Below, in pieces: positions 50,980 to 59,895 of a stretch of DNA of 64,000 nucleotides. A program made the position numbers and the translations under genes. Within the stretch, counting starts at the first letter, position 1; every line of letters begins with the position of its first letter. The stretch is from Agromyces laixinhei. Its GTDB lineage: Bacteria > Actinomycetota > Actinomycetes > Actinomycetales > Microbacteriaceae. The DNA is taken from the NCBI RefSeq assembly GCF_006337065.1, contig NZ_CP040872.1, positions 1-64,000 of the forward strand. Reading direction: 5' to 3'. The notes beneath the pieces were generated by a model. That model was not told the origin of the DNA, ran no database searches, and saw only the letters and a list, made by a program, of their open reading frames with translations.

Positions 50980-51999
50980 GTGACCGACGACGACGCCGCC
51001 CCCATGCCCCCGCTCGCCGAGCTGCTCGCCACTGCGCGGGTGGTGGCGCTGCCGCTCGTGACCCGGTTCCGCGGCATCGACGTGCGCGAGGCCGTGCTCT
51101 TCGAGGGGCCAGAGGGCTGGACGGAGTTCTCGCCGTTCGTCGAATACGACGACCACGAGGCATCCGCCTGGCTCGCTGCGGCCATCGACTACGGCTGGAA
51201 CGCGTCGCCGCCCGCGCTGCGCGACCGGGTTCCGGTCAACGCGACCGTACCCGCCGTCGACCCCGACAGCGTCGCCGCGGTGCTCGCGCGGTTCGCCGGA
51301 TGCCGCACGGCGAAGGTGAAGGTCGCGGGCGGCGACGAGACCCTCGCACAGGATGTCGCCCGCGTGCGCGCCGTGCGCGAGGCGCTCGGCCCCGAGGGGC
51401 GCATCAGGGTCGACGCCAACGGCGGCTGGAACGTCGACGAGGCCGAGCACGCGATCCACGAACTCGCGCCGTTCGATCTCGAGTACGTCGAGCAGCCGTG
51501 CGCGAGCGTCGAAGAGCTCGCCGAGATCCGCCGGCGCACGAAGTACATGGGCATCCCGATCGCCGCCGACGAGAGCGTACGCCGCGCCGACGATCCGCTC
51601 GCGGTCGCCGAGGCGGGCGCCGCCGATCTGCTCGTGGTCAAGGCGCAGCCGCTCGGCGGCATCCATCGTGCCCTCGAGCTGATCGGCCGCACCGGTCTGC
51701 CCGTCGTCGTCTCGAGCGCTCTCGACACGAGCGTGGGCCTCGCGATGGGCGCCCGCCTTGCGGCATCCGTGCCCGAACTCGATTACGACTGCGGACTGGG
51801 TACGGCGTCGTTGCTGGCGGCGGATGTCACGCAGACACCGCTCGTGCCGGAGGACGGGTCGATCGCGGTGCGCCGGGTGCGCCCCGACGCCGAGCTGCTC
51901 GACCGTTACGCGGTCGACCCTGAGCGCACGGAGTGGTGGCTCGAGCGGATCGGGCGGGTGCACGCGGTGCTCACGGAGGCCGCCACGGCGATCGAGTAG
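50980..51999 (+). CDS. menC: o-Succinylbenzoate synthase MenC
   Basis: A 339-residue enolase-superfamily enzyme that dehydrates SHCHC to OSB. Catalytic features: AKVKVAGGDETL (KxK), RIRVDANGGWNVDEAEHAI (first metal Asp), LEYVEQPCASVEELAEIRRR (Glu), IPIAADESVRRADDPLAV (Asp) and LLVVKAQPLGG (second Lys). It belongs to the actinobacterial-type MenC. GTG 50980 follows CACGAT at 6 nt, leaderless. It is divergent from the membrane gene at 50879. Confidence 0.94.
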   Translation: MTDDDAAPMPPLAELLATARVVALPLVTRFRGIDVREAVLFEGPEGWTEFSPFVEYDDHEASAWLAAAIDYGWNASPPALRDRVPVNATVPAVDPDSVAAVLARFAGCRTAKVKVAGGDETLAQDVARVRAVREALGPEGRIRVDANGGWNVDEAEHAIHELAPFDLEYVEQPCASVEELAEIRRRTKYMGIPIAADESVRRADDPLAVAEAGAADLLVVKAQPLGGIHRALELIGRTGLPVVVSSALDTSVGLAMGARLAASVPELDYDCGLGTASLLAADVTQTPLVPEDGSIAVRRVRPDAELLDRYAVDPERTEWWLERIGRVHAVLTEAATAIE

Positions 52000-52082
52000 G
52001 CCCACTACTCCCTCTGGATGCCGGGCGCAATGCCCCGCCTCGAATCAGGGATCGCCCAGCGGGCGTCCGTAGCGTGGTTCGA

Positions 52083-53240
52083 ATGGGCACTACGAGGAGG
52101 ATCCACGCGCTCGACGGCATCCGCGGCGTCGCCGCGCTGGTCGTCGTGTTCTACCACCTCACGCTGGTGGCCCAGCCGTTCATCGATCCCGTCTCGTGGG
52201 CGTGGCTCACGCAGAGCCCGCTGAAGATCCTGACCATCGGCACCGAATCGGTGCTCGTGTTCTTCGTGCTCTCCGGGCTCGTCGTCGCGCTGCCGACCCT
52301 TCGCGACGGCTTCTCATGGCTTGCCTACTACCCCCACCGATTGCTGCGGCTCTACCTGCCGGTCATCGCCTCGCTCGTGCTCGCCGCAGTGCTGATCGCC
52401 GTGTTCCCGCGCGACCCGGCAGCGGTGGCGGAAGGTTCGTGGTTGCGCGACGCCCAGGCGAGCGAGGTGTCGCTCGGCAGGTTCCTGCTCGAGGGTTCGC
52501 TCTACCCGGCCTCGTACGACATCAACAACGTGCTGTGGTCGCTGCGATGGGAAGTGATCTTCTCGCTCGCCCTCCCCGCATTCGTCGGCCTCGCTCTCGC
52601 GCTGCGCAAGCACGGTGTGGCACTCGCCGCCGCGTGCTGCGGCCTCACCGTGCTCGGCCGTGTCCTCCAGATCGATGCGCTGGTCTACCTTCCGGTGTTC
52701 ATGCTCGGCACCGTGATGGCCCTGAACCTCGAACGGATCCTCGAATGGAGCGCGCGAGTTCAGCGCCCCTGGCTGTGGCCGGCGCTTGCGGCGCTCGCGG
52801 GTCTGCTGATGATCGCGAGCCAGCTCGCCCAGCCGCTGTTCGGCGCGGAATCGCTCGGCAACGAGCTCCTGTGGGGCCTCGCCGGCATCGGCGCGGCGAT
52901 CGTGATCCTGCTCGGCATCGCCTGGCCGCGGCTGCGAGCCAAGCTCGAATCGCGCCCCATCCAGTGGCTCGGCCGCATCTCGTTCAGCCTGTACCTCGTG
53001 CACGCTCCGATCCTCGGAACCCTCGGGTTCCTCTTCGGCGACGGGTTCTGGTGGGCGGTCGGCCCCGTCGGAGTTCCGCTCAGCCTCGCGGTGGCGGCGC
53101 TCTTCCACCGCTGGGTCGAGTCGCCGACGCAGCGCCTCAGCCGCTTCGTCGGGCGCGGGGTGGCACGTGCGGCGGCCCCGGCCCGCCCGCGAACCACCGA
53201 ACAGCCGGAACGCAGCTCGCGGGAGCGGCAGTACACCTGA
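52083..53240 (+). CDS. Acyltransferase 3 family protein (OafA-like)
   Basis: A 385-residue membrane O-acyltransferase with 10-11 hydrophobic segments. The N-terminal motif RRIHALDGIRGVAALVVVFY (RxxxLDGxRGxAA) and the histidine in FYHLTLVAQP are typical, as is LVFFVLSGLVVALPTL. A serine-rich, arginine-rich cytoplasmic tail ends it. ATG 52083 follows TAGCGT by 7 nt with no Shine-Dalgarno. Substrates could be cell-wall polysaccharide or a glycan; none is shown. It ends 26 nt from the convergent pullulanase stop. Confidence 0.92.
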   Translation: MGTTRRIHALDGIRGVAALVVVFYHLTLVAQPFIDPVSWAWLTQSPLKILTIGTESVLVFFVLSGLVVALPTLRDGFSWLAYYPHRLLRLYLPVIASLVLAAVLIAVFPRDPAAVAEGSWLRDAQASEVSLGRFLLEGSLYPASYDINNVLWSLRWEVIFSLALPAFVGLALALRKHGVALAAACCGLTVLGRVLQIDALVYLPVFMLGTVMALNLERILEWSARVQRPWLWPALAALAGLLMIASQLAQPLFGAESLGNELLWGLAGIGAAIVILLGIAWPRLRAKLESRPIQWLGRISFSLYLVHAPILGTLGFLFGDGFWWAVGPVGVPLSLAVAALFHRWVESPTQRLSRFVGRGVARAAAPARPRTTEQPERSSRERQYT

Positions 53241-53265
53241 GCCTGGCCGCTCCCGGTCGTCGCCG

Positions 53266-56200
53266 CTACCAGAGGAACAGCGGCAACGGCATCGAGCTCG
53301 AGTCGGCATATCCGTCGCCGCCGACGAACGTCGTGCGGATCAGGTGCAGTCCGCGGGGCAGCTTCGGCAGGTTCACCTTGATGCGGCCGCGGTCGGCGGC
53401 GGTGAGCTCGACCGTCGCGATGGCGGTGCCCCGATCGTGCACCGTCAACGTGCCGACGGGCGCCGTGCCGTCGAGCGAGAACACCGTGCCGACGACCTTC
53501 ACCGTCGAACCGGCCTTCGCGAACAGCCTGTTGGGCGCGGCGAGGGTGAAGGTCGGGGCCGCGGGCGGCGCCTCCTCCTCGACGAGCACTGCCGCCGTGC
53601 GCGCGGGCAGCGTGAGCGTGCCGGTCGCGGCCTCCCACGCGGTCGTCTTCACGACCGGGTCGGAACCGTCGGCGAGCGCATCGGCCAGCTCGAACGATCG
53701 GCCGGCCAGGCCGTCGACCTCCTCGGTGATGGCGGTGGGCGAGGCGTTGAACACGACGAGCGCCCCGTCGAGCGCCGGGTCGACATCCTCACCGACGAGG
53801 TCGTCGATGAGCATGGTGACGAGACCCGGCGTGGCATCGGCCCCGCTGTTCGGGAACGACACCTTCTCGTCGATGAGTTCGGCCGAGCCGAGCTGCAGCA
53901 GGTCCACCGACGAGCGCACCCGCAGCAGGTCGAGAGCGGATGCCTCGGCCGCCGCGATGTCGGCGGCACCCGGCTTCAGCGCGGGGTCGGCGAGGAGCGG
54001 CGCCATGATCGACCACTTCTCCTCGTTGTCCGCGGCCGGCGGCAGACCGGAGCCGAAGGTCGACTCCTGGCCCGTCCAGTCGATGCGGTTGAACCAGTCG
54101 CCCGAGTTGTAGCTGTTGCGGTCGAGCGACTTCGAGCGCAGCAGCTCGGTGCCGGCGTGCCAGAACGAGGGCGACTGCGACAGGGTCACGGTCGCGAGCT
54201 CGAGGGTGTTCATGCGCACGCGGTCGGCCATCGAGGTGTCCGCGGGCAGCTTGAACACCGAGAGGTCGTAGAGCGTTTCGTTGTCGTGGGCATCGACGTA
54301 GTTGATCACCTCGTCGGGCTGGTCGGCATAGCCGGCCGGCGACCCGCGGTAATCGAGCTGGTCGCCGCGCACGACGGCGCCCGAGGCATCCGTCAGCTCG
54401 TAGGCGCGCAGGTTGCCGGCGAGGCCGAGCTTGACGAGGTCGGTCTGGTGCGCGAGATCGATGAGCTGGTCGGGCTGCGACGGCGTGCCCGGCTGACCGT
54501 TGGGGTCGGTGCCGAGCCCCGTGCCGAAGCCCTGCTGGAACGTCGAGGCGCTGTCGACCGGGCTGCCGCCATGCACGGCGTCGCGCAGCCGGTCGTTGAA
54601 GGTGCCGATGCCCGTGCCGCCGAGTTGGCCCTGTGTGGCCTGCTCGAAGAGTGCGTTGTTCGCCACCTCGCCGAAGTTCCAGCCCTCGCCGTAGAGGTAG
54701 ACGGATGACCCGTCGACCCCGTTCTCCTCGAGCGTGAGCTCGTCGAGCGCGGCGCGCACGGCCAGCATGTTGTCCTTCGAGTGGTGGCCCATGAGGTCGA
54801 AGCGGAATCCGTCGACCTTGTACTGCTCCGCCCAGAGCACCACCGAGTCGACCATGAGCTTCTGCGCCACGTCATGCTCGGTCGCCACGTTCTGGCAGCA
54901 CGTCGAGGTCTCGACATTGCCGGCCGCGTTCAGGCGCTGGTAGTAGCCGGGCACGATCCGGTCGAGCACCGATTTGCCGCCCTGGCCTGCCTCCGCCGTG
55001 TGGTTGTAGACCTCGTCGAGCACGACCTGCAGACCCGTGGCGTGCAGCGCGCCGACCATCTCGCGGAACTCGGCGACGCGCGCGCCGCCATCGGGGTCGA
55101 CGGCGTAGGAGCCCTCGGGCGCCTGGAAGTGGAACGGGTCGTAGCCCCAGTTGAAGCCGTCGAGATCGCGGATCGGCTCGAGGCACGCCTGCTGCTCGGG
55201 CGACGCCGGACCGAACGACGCGAGGTCGCACGCGGGCGTCGCCTGCGCCGCCCGGCGCTCTTCGATCGTGGCGATGTCGAACGTGGGCAGCAGGTGCACC
55301 GTGTTGATGCCGGCCTCGGCGAGCTGCGCCAGCTGCGCGGTGCCGGCCGAGTCGCGCGTGAAGGCGCGGTAGGTGCCCCGCTCCTCGACGGGCACGGTCT
55401 CGTCTCCGATCGAGAAGTCGCGCACGTGCAACTCGTAGATCGCACGATCGACCGGGCGCTCGACGACGGGAGCGGGCGTCTCGTCCCACTGCTCGGGCGC
55501 GAGCGCCGGGTCGTCGAGATCGACGACGACCGAGCGCACCGAGTTGGCCGTGAGCGCCACCGAGTACGGATCGGTGACCGAGTTCGTCTCGATCGCGCCC
55601 GTGCTCGGAGCGTAGACCTCGACCGACCAGCGGTACTCGTCGCCGGCGTCGACCGCGGCGTCGGAGACCGACCAGGTGCCGTCGGCCGCGTCGAACTCGG
55701 CCGGAAGGAGGGCCGGGTCGCCGGTGGCACCCGACTCCCACACCTCGAGTGCGACGCCCTGCGCGGTCGGCGCCCACAGGGTCAGGGCCGGTTCGCCGCC
55801 CTGCCAGTCGATGCCGAGCGGCACGGATGCCACGGCGTCGCCGTAGAGCGCATCGAGCACGCCCGGCACCTGCACGCCGGTGAAGGCGGTCAGTGCGTCG
55901 CCCGCCGACTGGGCGACCGCGAGCTGCTCGGTGAGAAGCCCCTGCACCGCGGCGCGGTCGAGGCCGACCGTGCGCAGGGCGAGGTACCCCTCGAGCGCCG
56001 GGAACTCGGCGAGCTGCGCCTCGGAGAGCCCGGCGGGGTCGAGTTCGAGCACGACGGGTTCGCCGCCCCCGGTCACGCTGCCGCCGTCGACGACGAGCGC
56101 GGCGTCGGCCGAGTGCTCGAGGCTCCACGAGGCATCCGTCGCCGCTGCGCCGCCGAGCAGTTCGGCGGGCCACGCGAGCGTGTGCTCGTCCACCCAGTGC

Positions 56201-59200
56201 GCGCGCGCCTCACCGGTGCCCGCGAGCGGCGGGTCGGTCACGGTGATCTCGAGCACGTGCGTTGCGAGGGTGTATCGGAACTCGACGAGCTCGCCGTCGG
56301 TCGCGCTGAAGGTGTAGTTCGCCCCGCCCGGCACACCGCCGACGCCGTAGTTCTCATCCCAGCTCTGGCCGTGCGCCACCTTCGTCTCGTATGCCCCTCC
56401 GGGAATGGACGAGGTCGACCACGTGTAGACCCCGTCTCTGTCGCCGTCCTGCATGAGCGAGGCGAGGCAGTCGGGCTGCCAGTCGCCGGGGCATCCGACT
56501 GCGGCCTGGAAGCTGCCCGGCAGCGTCACGACCGGGCCCTCTGCGGTCGAGGAGACGACCTTCGTGTCGGGGTTCCAGAAGAAGGTGAGCGGTCCGCCCG
56601 GGTGCGAGTAGCTGACGTTGCCGCCGTTCGGCTCACCGTTCGCCCCGTAGTTGACGTCCCAGCTGCCGTTGATCGCGACCTTGTACTCGTAGTCGCCGGC
56701 GGCCACGTCGAAGGTGCCGGCGTAGATGCCGTCGGCGCGGAGGGTGAGCTTCGCCGCCTCGCAGCCGGGCGCCCAGTCGCCCGCGCAGCCCATCTCGGAG
56801 TTGTGCGAGCCGGGCACCGTCACGAGGTCGATCGGCAGCTCGGGCTCTTCCTCCTCGACGAGGTTCACGGCGTTGCCGACGCTCGCGTAGGTGCTCGCCG
56901 CTGCGCGGTTGCCCGCGGCATCCGTCGACACGGCCCGGTACTCGATGAGCGTGCCGTTCGCGAGGCCGGCGGTGTCGTGGAAGACGCGCGGGCTCGTGTC
57001 TTCCGCCGTGCCGAGCGACTGCCAGGCGTCGTCACCCGTCGCGCCGGCGACGCGCCAGGCGAAGCTCGTCTCCTGCCAGGTGGCGTCGTCGACGTCGGCC
57101 GAGATCGGGGTGATGCCCGTCACTCCGGCGCCTGCGGCCGGTGCCCCGACCGTGATGGCGGATGTCGCGTCGGGCGCGCTCACCGGGCGGTCGGCCTTCA
57201 GCACCACGGCGCCGAGGGCCGGCACGGTCACGGATGCCACGCCGTCGGCGTCGGCCGTCACGGCCCCGCTGCCTGCCCCGCCGTCGTAGAGCACCTCGAA
57301 CACACCGTCGCTCGTGAGCGTCGGCACCTCGACGGTGCGCGGCTCATTCGCATTGTTCGCCGCGACGAGGTATTCGGTCTTCTCCGTGCGATCGACGCGG
57401 CTGAAGGCGTAGACGCCGGCACCGTTGTCGACGTAGCGCTCGATCTGCGCGCCCGTGGCGAGCGCCGGGTGGGCGGCGCGCAGGGCCGCGAGCTCTGAGA
57501 TGTGCGCGTAGAGCGGGGCATCCGTGCCGAAGCGGTCGACGCTGCCGGCCGTCTCGCCCGTGACGAGCGGCTGGTCCTGGTACTCGGCGACCTGGCTTGC
57601 GAAGAGCGTCTGGCGCGCATCCTTGTCACCGCCCGTGCCCGCGAAGCCCTGCTCGTCGCCGTAGTAGACGACGGGCTGGCCGCGCGTGAGGAAGAGCAGC
57701 TCGTGCGCGAGCTCGTCTCGTGCGAGCGGGGCATCCGTCGACTGCAGGAAGTAGCCCACGCGGCCCATGTCGTGGTTGCCGAGGAAGGTCGGCAGCGCCG
57801 TCGCCGAGGAGTCAGGCGTCGTGTAGTAGTCGTCGCCGGCGAAGAGCGACTGCAGGTTCTTCGCCGAGTTGCCGGCCGCGAAGCTCACAGCCTGCGACTG
57901 GAACGTGAAGTCGAGCACCGAGTTCATGTCGGTCCCCCGCACATAGGGGCTCAGCTTCACGGGGTCGGCGTCGTAGACCTCGCCGAACATGAAGAAGTCG
58001 GGCTTGCCTGCCGCGTGCGCGTAGTCGAGCACCTCGGTCGACCACTGCTCCCAGAACTCGAAGTTCACGTGCTTGGCGGTGTCGATGCGGAAGCCGTCGA
58101 TGCCGAGATCGACCCACTGCTCGTACACGTCGACGAAGCCGTTCACGACGGTCGGGTGCTCGGTCATGAGGTCGTCGAGACCCGAGAAGTCGCCGTAGGT
58201 GACCGACTCCCCCTCCCACGTCGAGTCGCCGCGGTTGTGGTAGAGCGTGGGGTCGTTGAGCCAGGCGGGCACCTTGAGCTCGGCGTCGTCGGCCGTGAGG
58301 CTCGGCGTGTAGGGAAAGCTCGTCGCGGGGTCGAGCGTCGGGAAGCCTGCACCGGTGTCAGCGTCGGCGAAGTCGGCCGGGTCGAACGCGGCGCCGTCGG
58401 CGTCGAGGTACGGCGACGTGGCCTGATCGATGTAGGAGTACTGCTGCTCCTCGTAGTCGATGACGTCGGCCGTGTGGTTCGTGATGATGTCGAAGTAGAC
58501 CTTGATGCCCTTGGCGTGGGCCTCGGCGATGAGCGCCTCGAGCTCGGCGTTCGTGCCGAGGTGCGGGTCGATCTGGGTGAAGTCGGTGATCCAGTAGCCG
58601 TGGTAGCCGGCGCTCGCGTTCGCGCCCTCGCCCTGCACGGGGCGGTTCTTGAAGCTCGGCGTGAGCCAGATCGCGGTCGTACCGAGTCCGTCGATGTAGT
58701 CGAGCTGCTGACGGAGGCCCGCGAGGTCGCCGCCGTTGTAGAAGCCCTTGTCGGTGGGGTCGTACCCCGTCGTGAGGCGGTCGCCGGTGAGCCCGCCCTC
58801 GTCGTTCGTCGGGTCGCCGTTGGCGAACCGGTCGGTCATCACGAAGTAGAAGACCTCGTCGCTGCCCGGCTGGCGCACGGGGTCGACGACGAGGGCGGCA
58901 TCGGATGCCTCGTCGTAGGCGCCGCGGAGCGTCGCGTCGGTGGCCTCGAGCCCGACCTTCTTCAGGGTGTCGTCGAACACGACGCGAACCGGAGTGTCGC
59001 CGGCGACCGTGAGCGGGATGTTGTCGCCGCCGCCGTTCAACCCGTACGCCTCGTCCCACGAGTCGTTCACGGCGACCTTGTACTCCCACGTGCCGGCGGG
59101 AACCGTGAACTCGGCCGCGTAGACGCCGGGCGTGCCGGTCGCGGTCAGTTCGGTCTCGGCGCAGGCGGGCTGCCAGTCTTCGGCGCATCCGAGCTCGTGC

Positions 59201-59340
59201 TGCAGGTCGCCGACGAGGGCGAAGGTGCGTGGTTCGTCTGCCGCGGCGGTGAGGCCCGGCAACACGGTGAGCATGGATGCCGCGAGCCCTCCTGCCACCA
59301 CGAGGGCGAACCAACTGCGGGCATGTGCGCGTTGCGTCAT
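53266..59340 (-). CDS. Secreted two-catalytic-domain alpha-amylase/pullulanase
   Basis: A 2024-residue secreted protein. A signal peptide (residues 1-33, ends TAAADE) is followed by an X25-type starch-binding module (40-125) and the first GH13 domain (about 160-680: [11 protein letters not shown]; nucleophile in [12 protein letters not shown], Asp420; MFGEV, Glu454; FLGNHDMG, Asp524). Two more X25 modules follow (about 835-1040). A second GH13 domain of pullulanase type (about 1100-1880) has [35 protein letters not shown] and [12 protein letters not shown]. It ends in an Ig-like repeat, with no sorting signal or anchor. It likely cuts alpha-1,4 and alpha-1,6 links, feeding malEFG. Confidence 0.93.
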   Translation of the reverse strand: MTQRAHARSWFALVVAGGLAASMLTVLPGLTAAADEPRTFALVGDLQHELGCAEDWQPACAETELTATGTPGVYAAEFTVPAGTWEYKVAVNDSWDEAYGLNGGGDNIPLTVAGDTPVRVVFDDTLKKVGLEATDATLRGAYDEASDAALVVDPVRQPGSDEVFYFVMTDRFANGDPTNDEGGLTGDRLTTGYDPTDKGFYNGGDLAGLRQQLDYIDGLGTTAIWLTPSFKNRPVQGEGANASAGYHGYWITDFTQIDPHLGTNAELEALIAEAHAKGIKVYFDIITNHTADVIDYEEQQYSYIDQATSPYLDADGAAFDPADFADADTGAGFPTLDPATSFPYTPSLTADDAELKVPAWLNDPTLYHNRGDSTWEGESVTYGDFSGLDDLMTEHPTVVNGFVDVYEQWVDLGIDGFRIDTAKHVNFEFWEQWSTEVLDYAHAAGKPDFFMFGEVYDADPVKLSPYVRGTDMNSVLDFTFQSQAVSFAAGNSAKNLQSLFAGDDYYTTPDSSATALPTFLGNHDMGRVGYFLQSTDAPLARDELAHELLFLTRGQPVVYYGDEQGFAGTGGDKDARQTLFASQVAEYQDQPLVTGETAGSVDRFGTDAPLYAHISELAALRAAHPALATGAQIERYVDNGAGVYAFSRVDRTEKTEYLVAANNANEPRTVEVPTLTSDGVFEVLYDGGAGSGAVTADADGVASVTVPALGAVVLKADRPVSAPDATSAITVGAPAAGAGVTGITPISADVDDATWQETSFAWRVAGATGDDAWQSLGTAEDTSPRVFHDTAGLANGTLIEYRAVSTDAAGNRAAASTYASVGNAVNLVEEEEPELPIDLVTVPGSHNSEMGCAGDWAPGCEAAKLTLRADGIYAGTFDVAAGDYEYKVAINGSWDVNYGANGEPNGGNVSYSHPGGPLTFFWNPDTKVVSSTAEGPVVTLPGSFQAAVGCPGDWQPDCLASLMQDGDRDGVYTWSTSSIPGGAYETKVAHGQSWDENYGVGGVPGGANYTFSATDGELVEFRYTLATHVLEITVTDPPLAGTGEARAHWVDEHTLAWPAELLGGAAATDASWSLEHSADAALVVDGGSVTGGGEPVVLELDPAGLSEAQLAEFPALEGYLALRTVGLDRAAVQGLLTEQLAVAQSAGDALTAFTGVQVPGVLDALYGDAVASVPLGIDWQGGEPALTLWAPTAQGVALEVWESGATGDPALLPAEFDAADGTWSVSDAAVDAGDEYRWSVEVYAPSTGAIETNSVTDPYSVALTANSVRSVVVDLDDPALAPEQWDETPAPVVERPVDRAIYELHVRDFSIGDETVPVEERGTYRAFTRDSAGTAQLAQLAEAGINTVHLLPTFDIATIEERRAAQATPACDLASFGPASPEQQACLEPIRDLDGFNWGYDPFHFQAPEGSYAVDPDGGARVAEFREMVGALHATGLQVVLDEVYNHTAEAGQGGKSVLDRIVPGYYQRLNAAGNVETSTCCQNVATEHDVAQKLMVDSVVLWAEQYKVDGFRFDLMGHHSKDNMLAVRAALDELTLEENGVDGSSVYLYGEGWNFGEVANNALFEQATQGQLGGTGIGTFNDRLRDAVHGGSPVDSASTFQQGFGTGLGTDPNGQPGTPSQPDQLIDLAHQTDLVKLGLAGNLRAYELTDASGAVVRGDQLDYRGSPAGYADQPDEVINYVDAHDNETLYDLSVFKLPADTSMADRVRMNTLELATVTLSQSPSFWHAGTELLRSKSLDRNSYNSGDWFNRIDWTGQESTFGSGLPPAADNEEKWSIMAPLLADPALKPGAADIAAAEASALDLLRVRSSVDLLQLGSAELIDEKVSFPNSGADATPGLVTMLIDDLVGEDVDPALDGALVVFNASPTAITEEVDGLAGRSFELADALADGSDPVVKTTAWEAATGTLTLPARTAAVLVEEEAPPAAPTFTLAAPNRLFAKAGSTVKVVGTVFSLDGTAPVGTLTVHDRGTAIATVELTAADRGRIKVNLPKLPRGLHLIRTTFVGGDGYADSSSMPLPLFLW

Positions 59341-59391
59341 CCTTGACTCCCGATTCCCGGCACGACCCCGTGCCTCCGACCACTGCGGGTG

Positions 59392-59430
59392 ACGCTAGCA
59401 GCGGATCGCGGATTAATGCAAGCGTTTACA
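59392..59430 (-). promoter_or_regulatory. Pullulanase promoter with LacI-type operator
   Basis: On the minus strand TTGCAT (59421-59416) and TAGCGT (59397-59392) are 18 nt apart. The operator TGCAAGCGTTTACA (59417-59430, matching TGNAANCGNTTNCA) overlaps the -35. It is nearly the same as the malE and alpha-glucosidase operators. Confidence 0.7.
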
Positions 59431-59502
59431 CGTCACGACCTCAGTTGACCCGCCGAACGCACGTCAGCCTTGCATTCCGGGCTGTCGCCCCCGGCTCAGG
59501 AG

Positions 59503-59516
59503 TGGAAGCGCTCCCA
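59503..59516. promoter_or_regulatory. CebR-box-like palindrome
   Basis: TGGAAGCGCTCCCA differs at one position from the CebR (cellobiose repressor) box TGGGAGCGCTCCCA. It lies 163 nt upstream of the pullulanase start and 23 nt before the stop of the small gene at 59539. It could be a second LacI-family site. Confidence 0.5.
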
Positions 59517-59538
59517 GCGGCTGTCACCTCTTCGCGGG

Positions 59539-59769
59539 TCACAGGAGTCGGCCGACGGCAACGCTGCTGAAGCGTTCGCTGCGAAGGCGCTCAGCCTCGA
59601 CGCGTCGCTCATGCAGCTCGGCCAGGTACTCGCGGCTGTGCCGTTCCTCGTCGGCCCGGCTCCACTCGACGAGTCGGGTGCCGATCCGCCGGGCGAGGCC
59701 CGCGAGACCGCGAACGGTGTTGCCGCCGCGTGCCGGGGCGGTGGTGCTCATCGGGAATGCGGTGTCCAT
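59539..59769 (-). CDS. Small hypothetical protein
   Basis: A 76-residue, charged, helix-rich protein (RLVEWSRADEERHSREYLAE, LHERRVEAERLRSERF, ending VAVGRLL). It has no membrane span and no recognised domain. ATG 59769 follows AAGGATC. It lies between the LuxR-type gene and the pullulanase on the same strand. It could be a small regulatory or coiled-coil protein; I do not recognise the family. Confidence 0.65.
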   Translation of the reverse strand: MDTAFPMSTTAPARGGNTVRGLAGLARRIGTRLVEWSRADEERHSREYLAELHERRVEAERLRSERFSSVAVGRLL

Positions 59770-59895
59770 GATGATCCTTCTTCGGTGCACGGCCGCCGTG
59801 TCGCGAGCCGTGCATCCAGTTCAGCGCCACCGAGGTTCAGCCTCATCGGCGACGAGTACCGAGATCAGCCGTCGGACTACCGAGATCCGACCGCC

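Noticed and set aside
40180..52000. Secondary-metabolite cluster around the prenyl synthase and SnoaL/men genes
   Set aside because: Every gene fits menaquinone synthesis or housekeeping; no tailoring or synthase genes.
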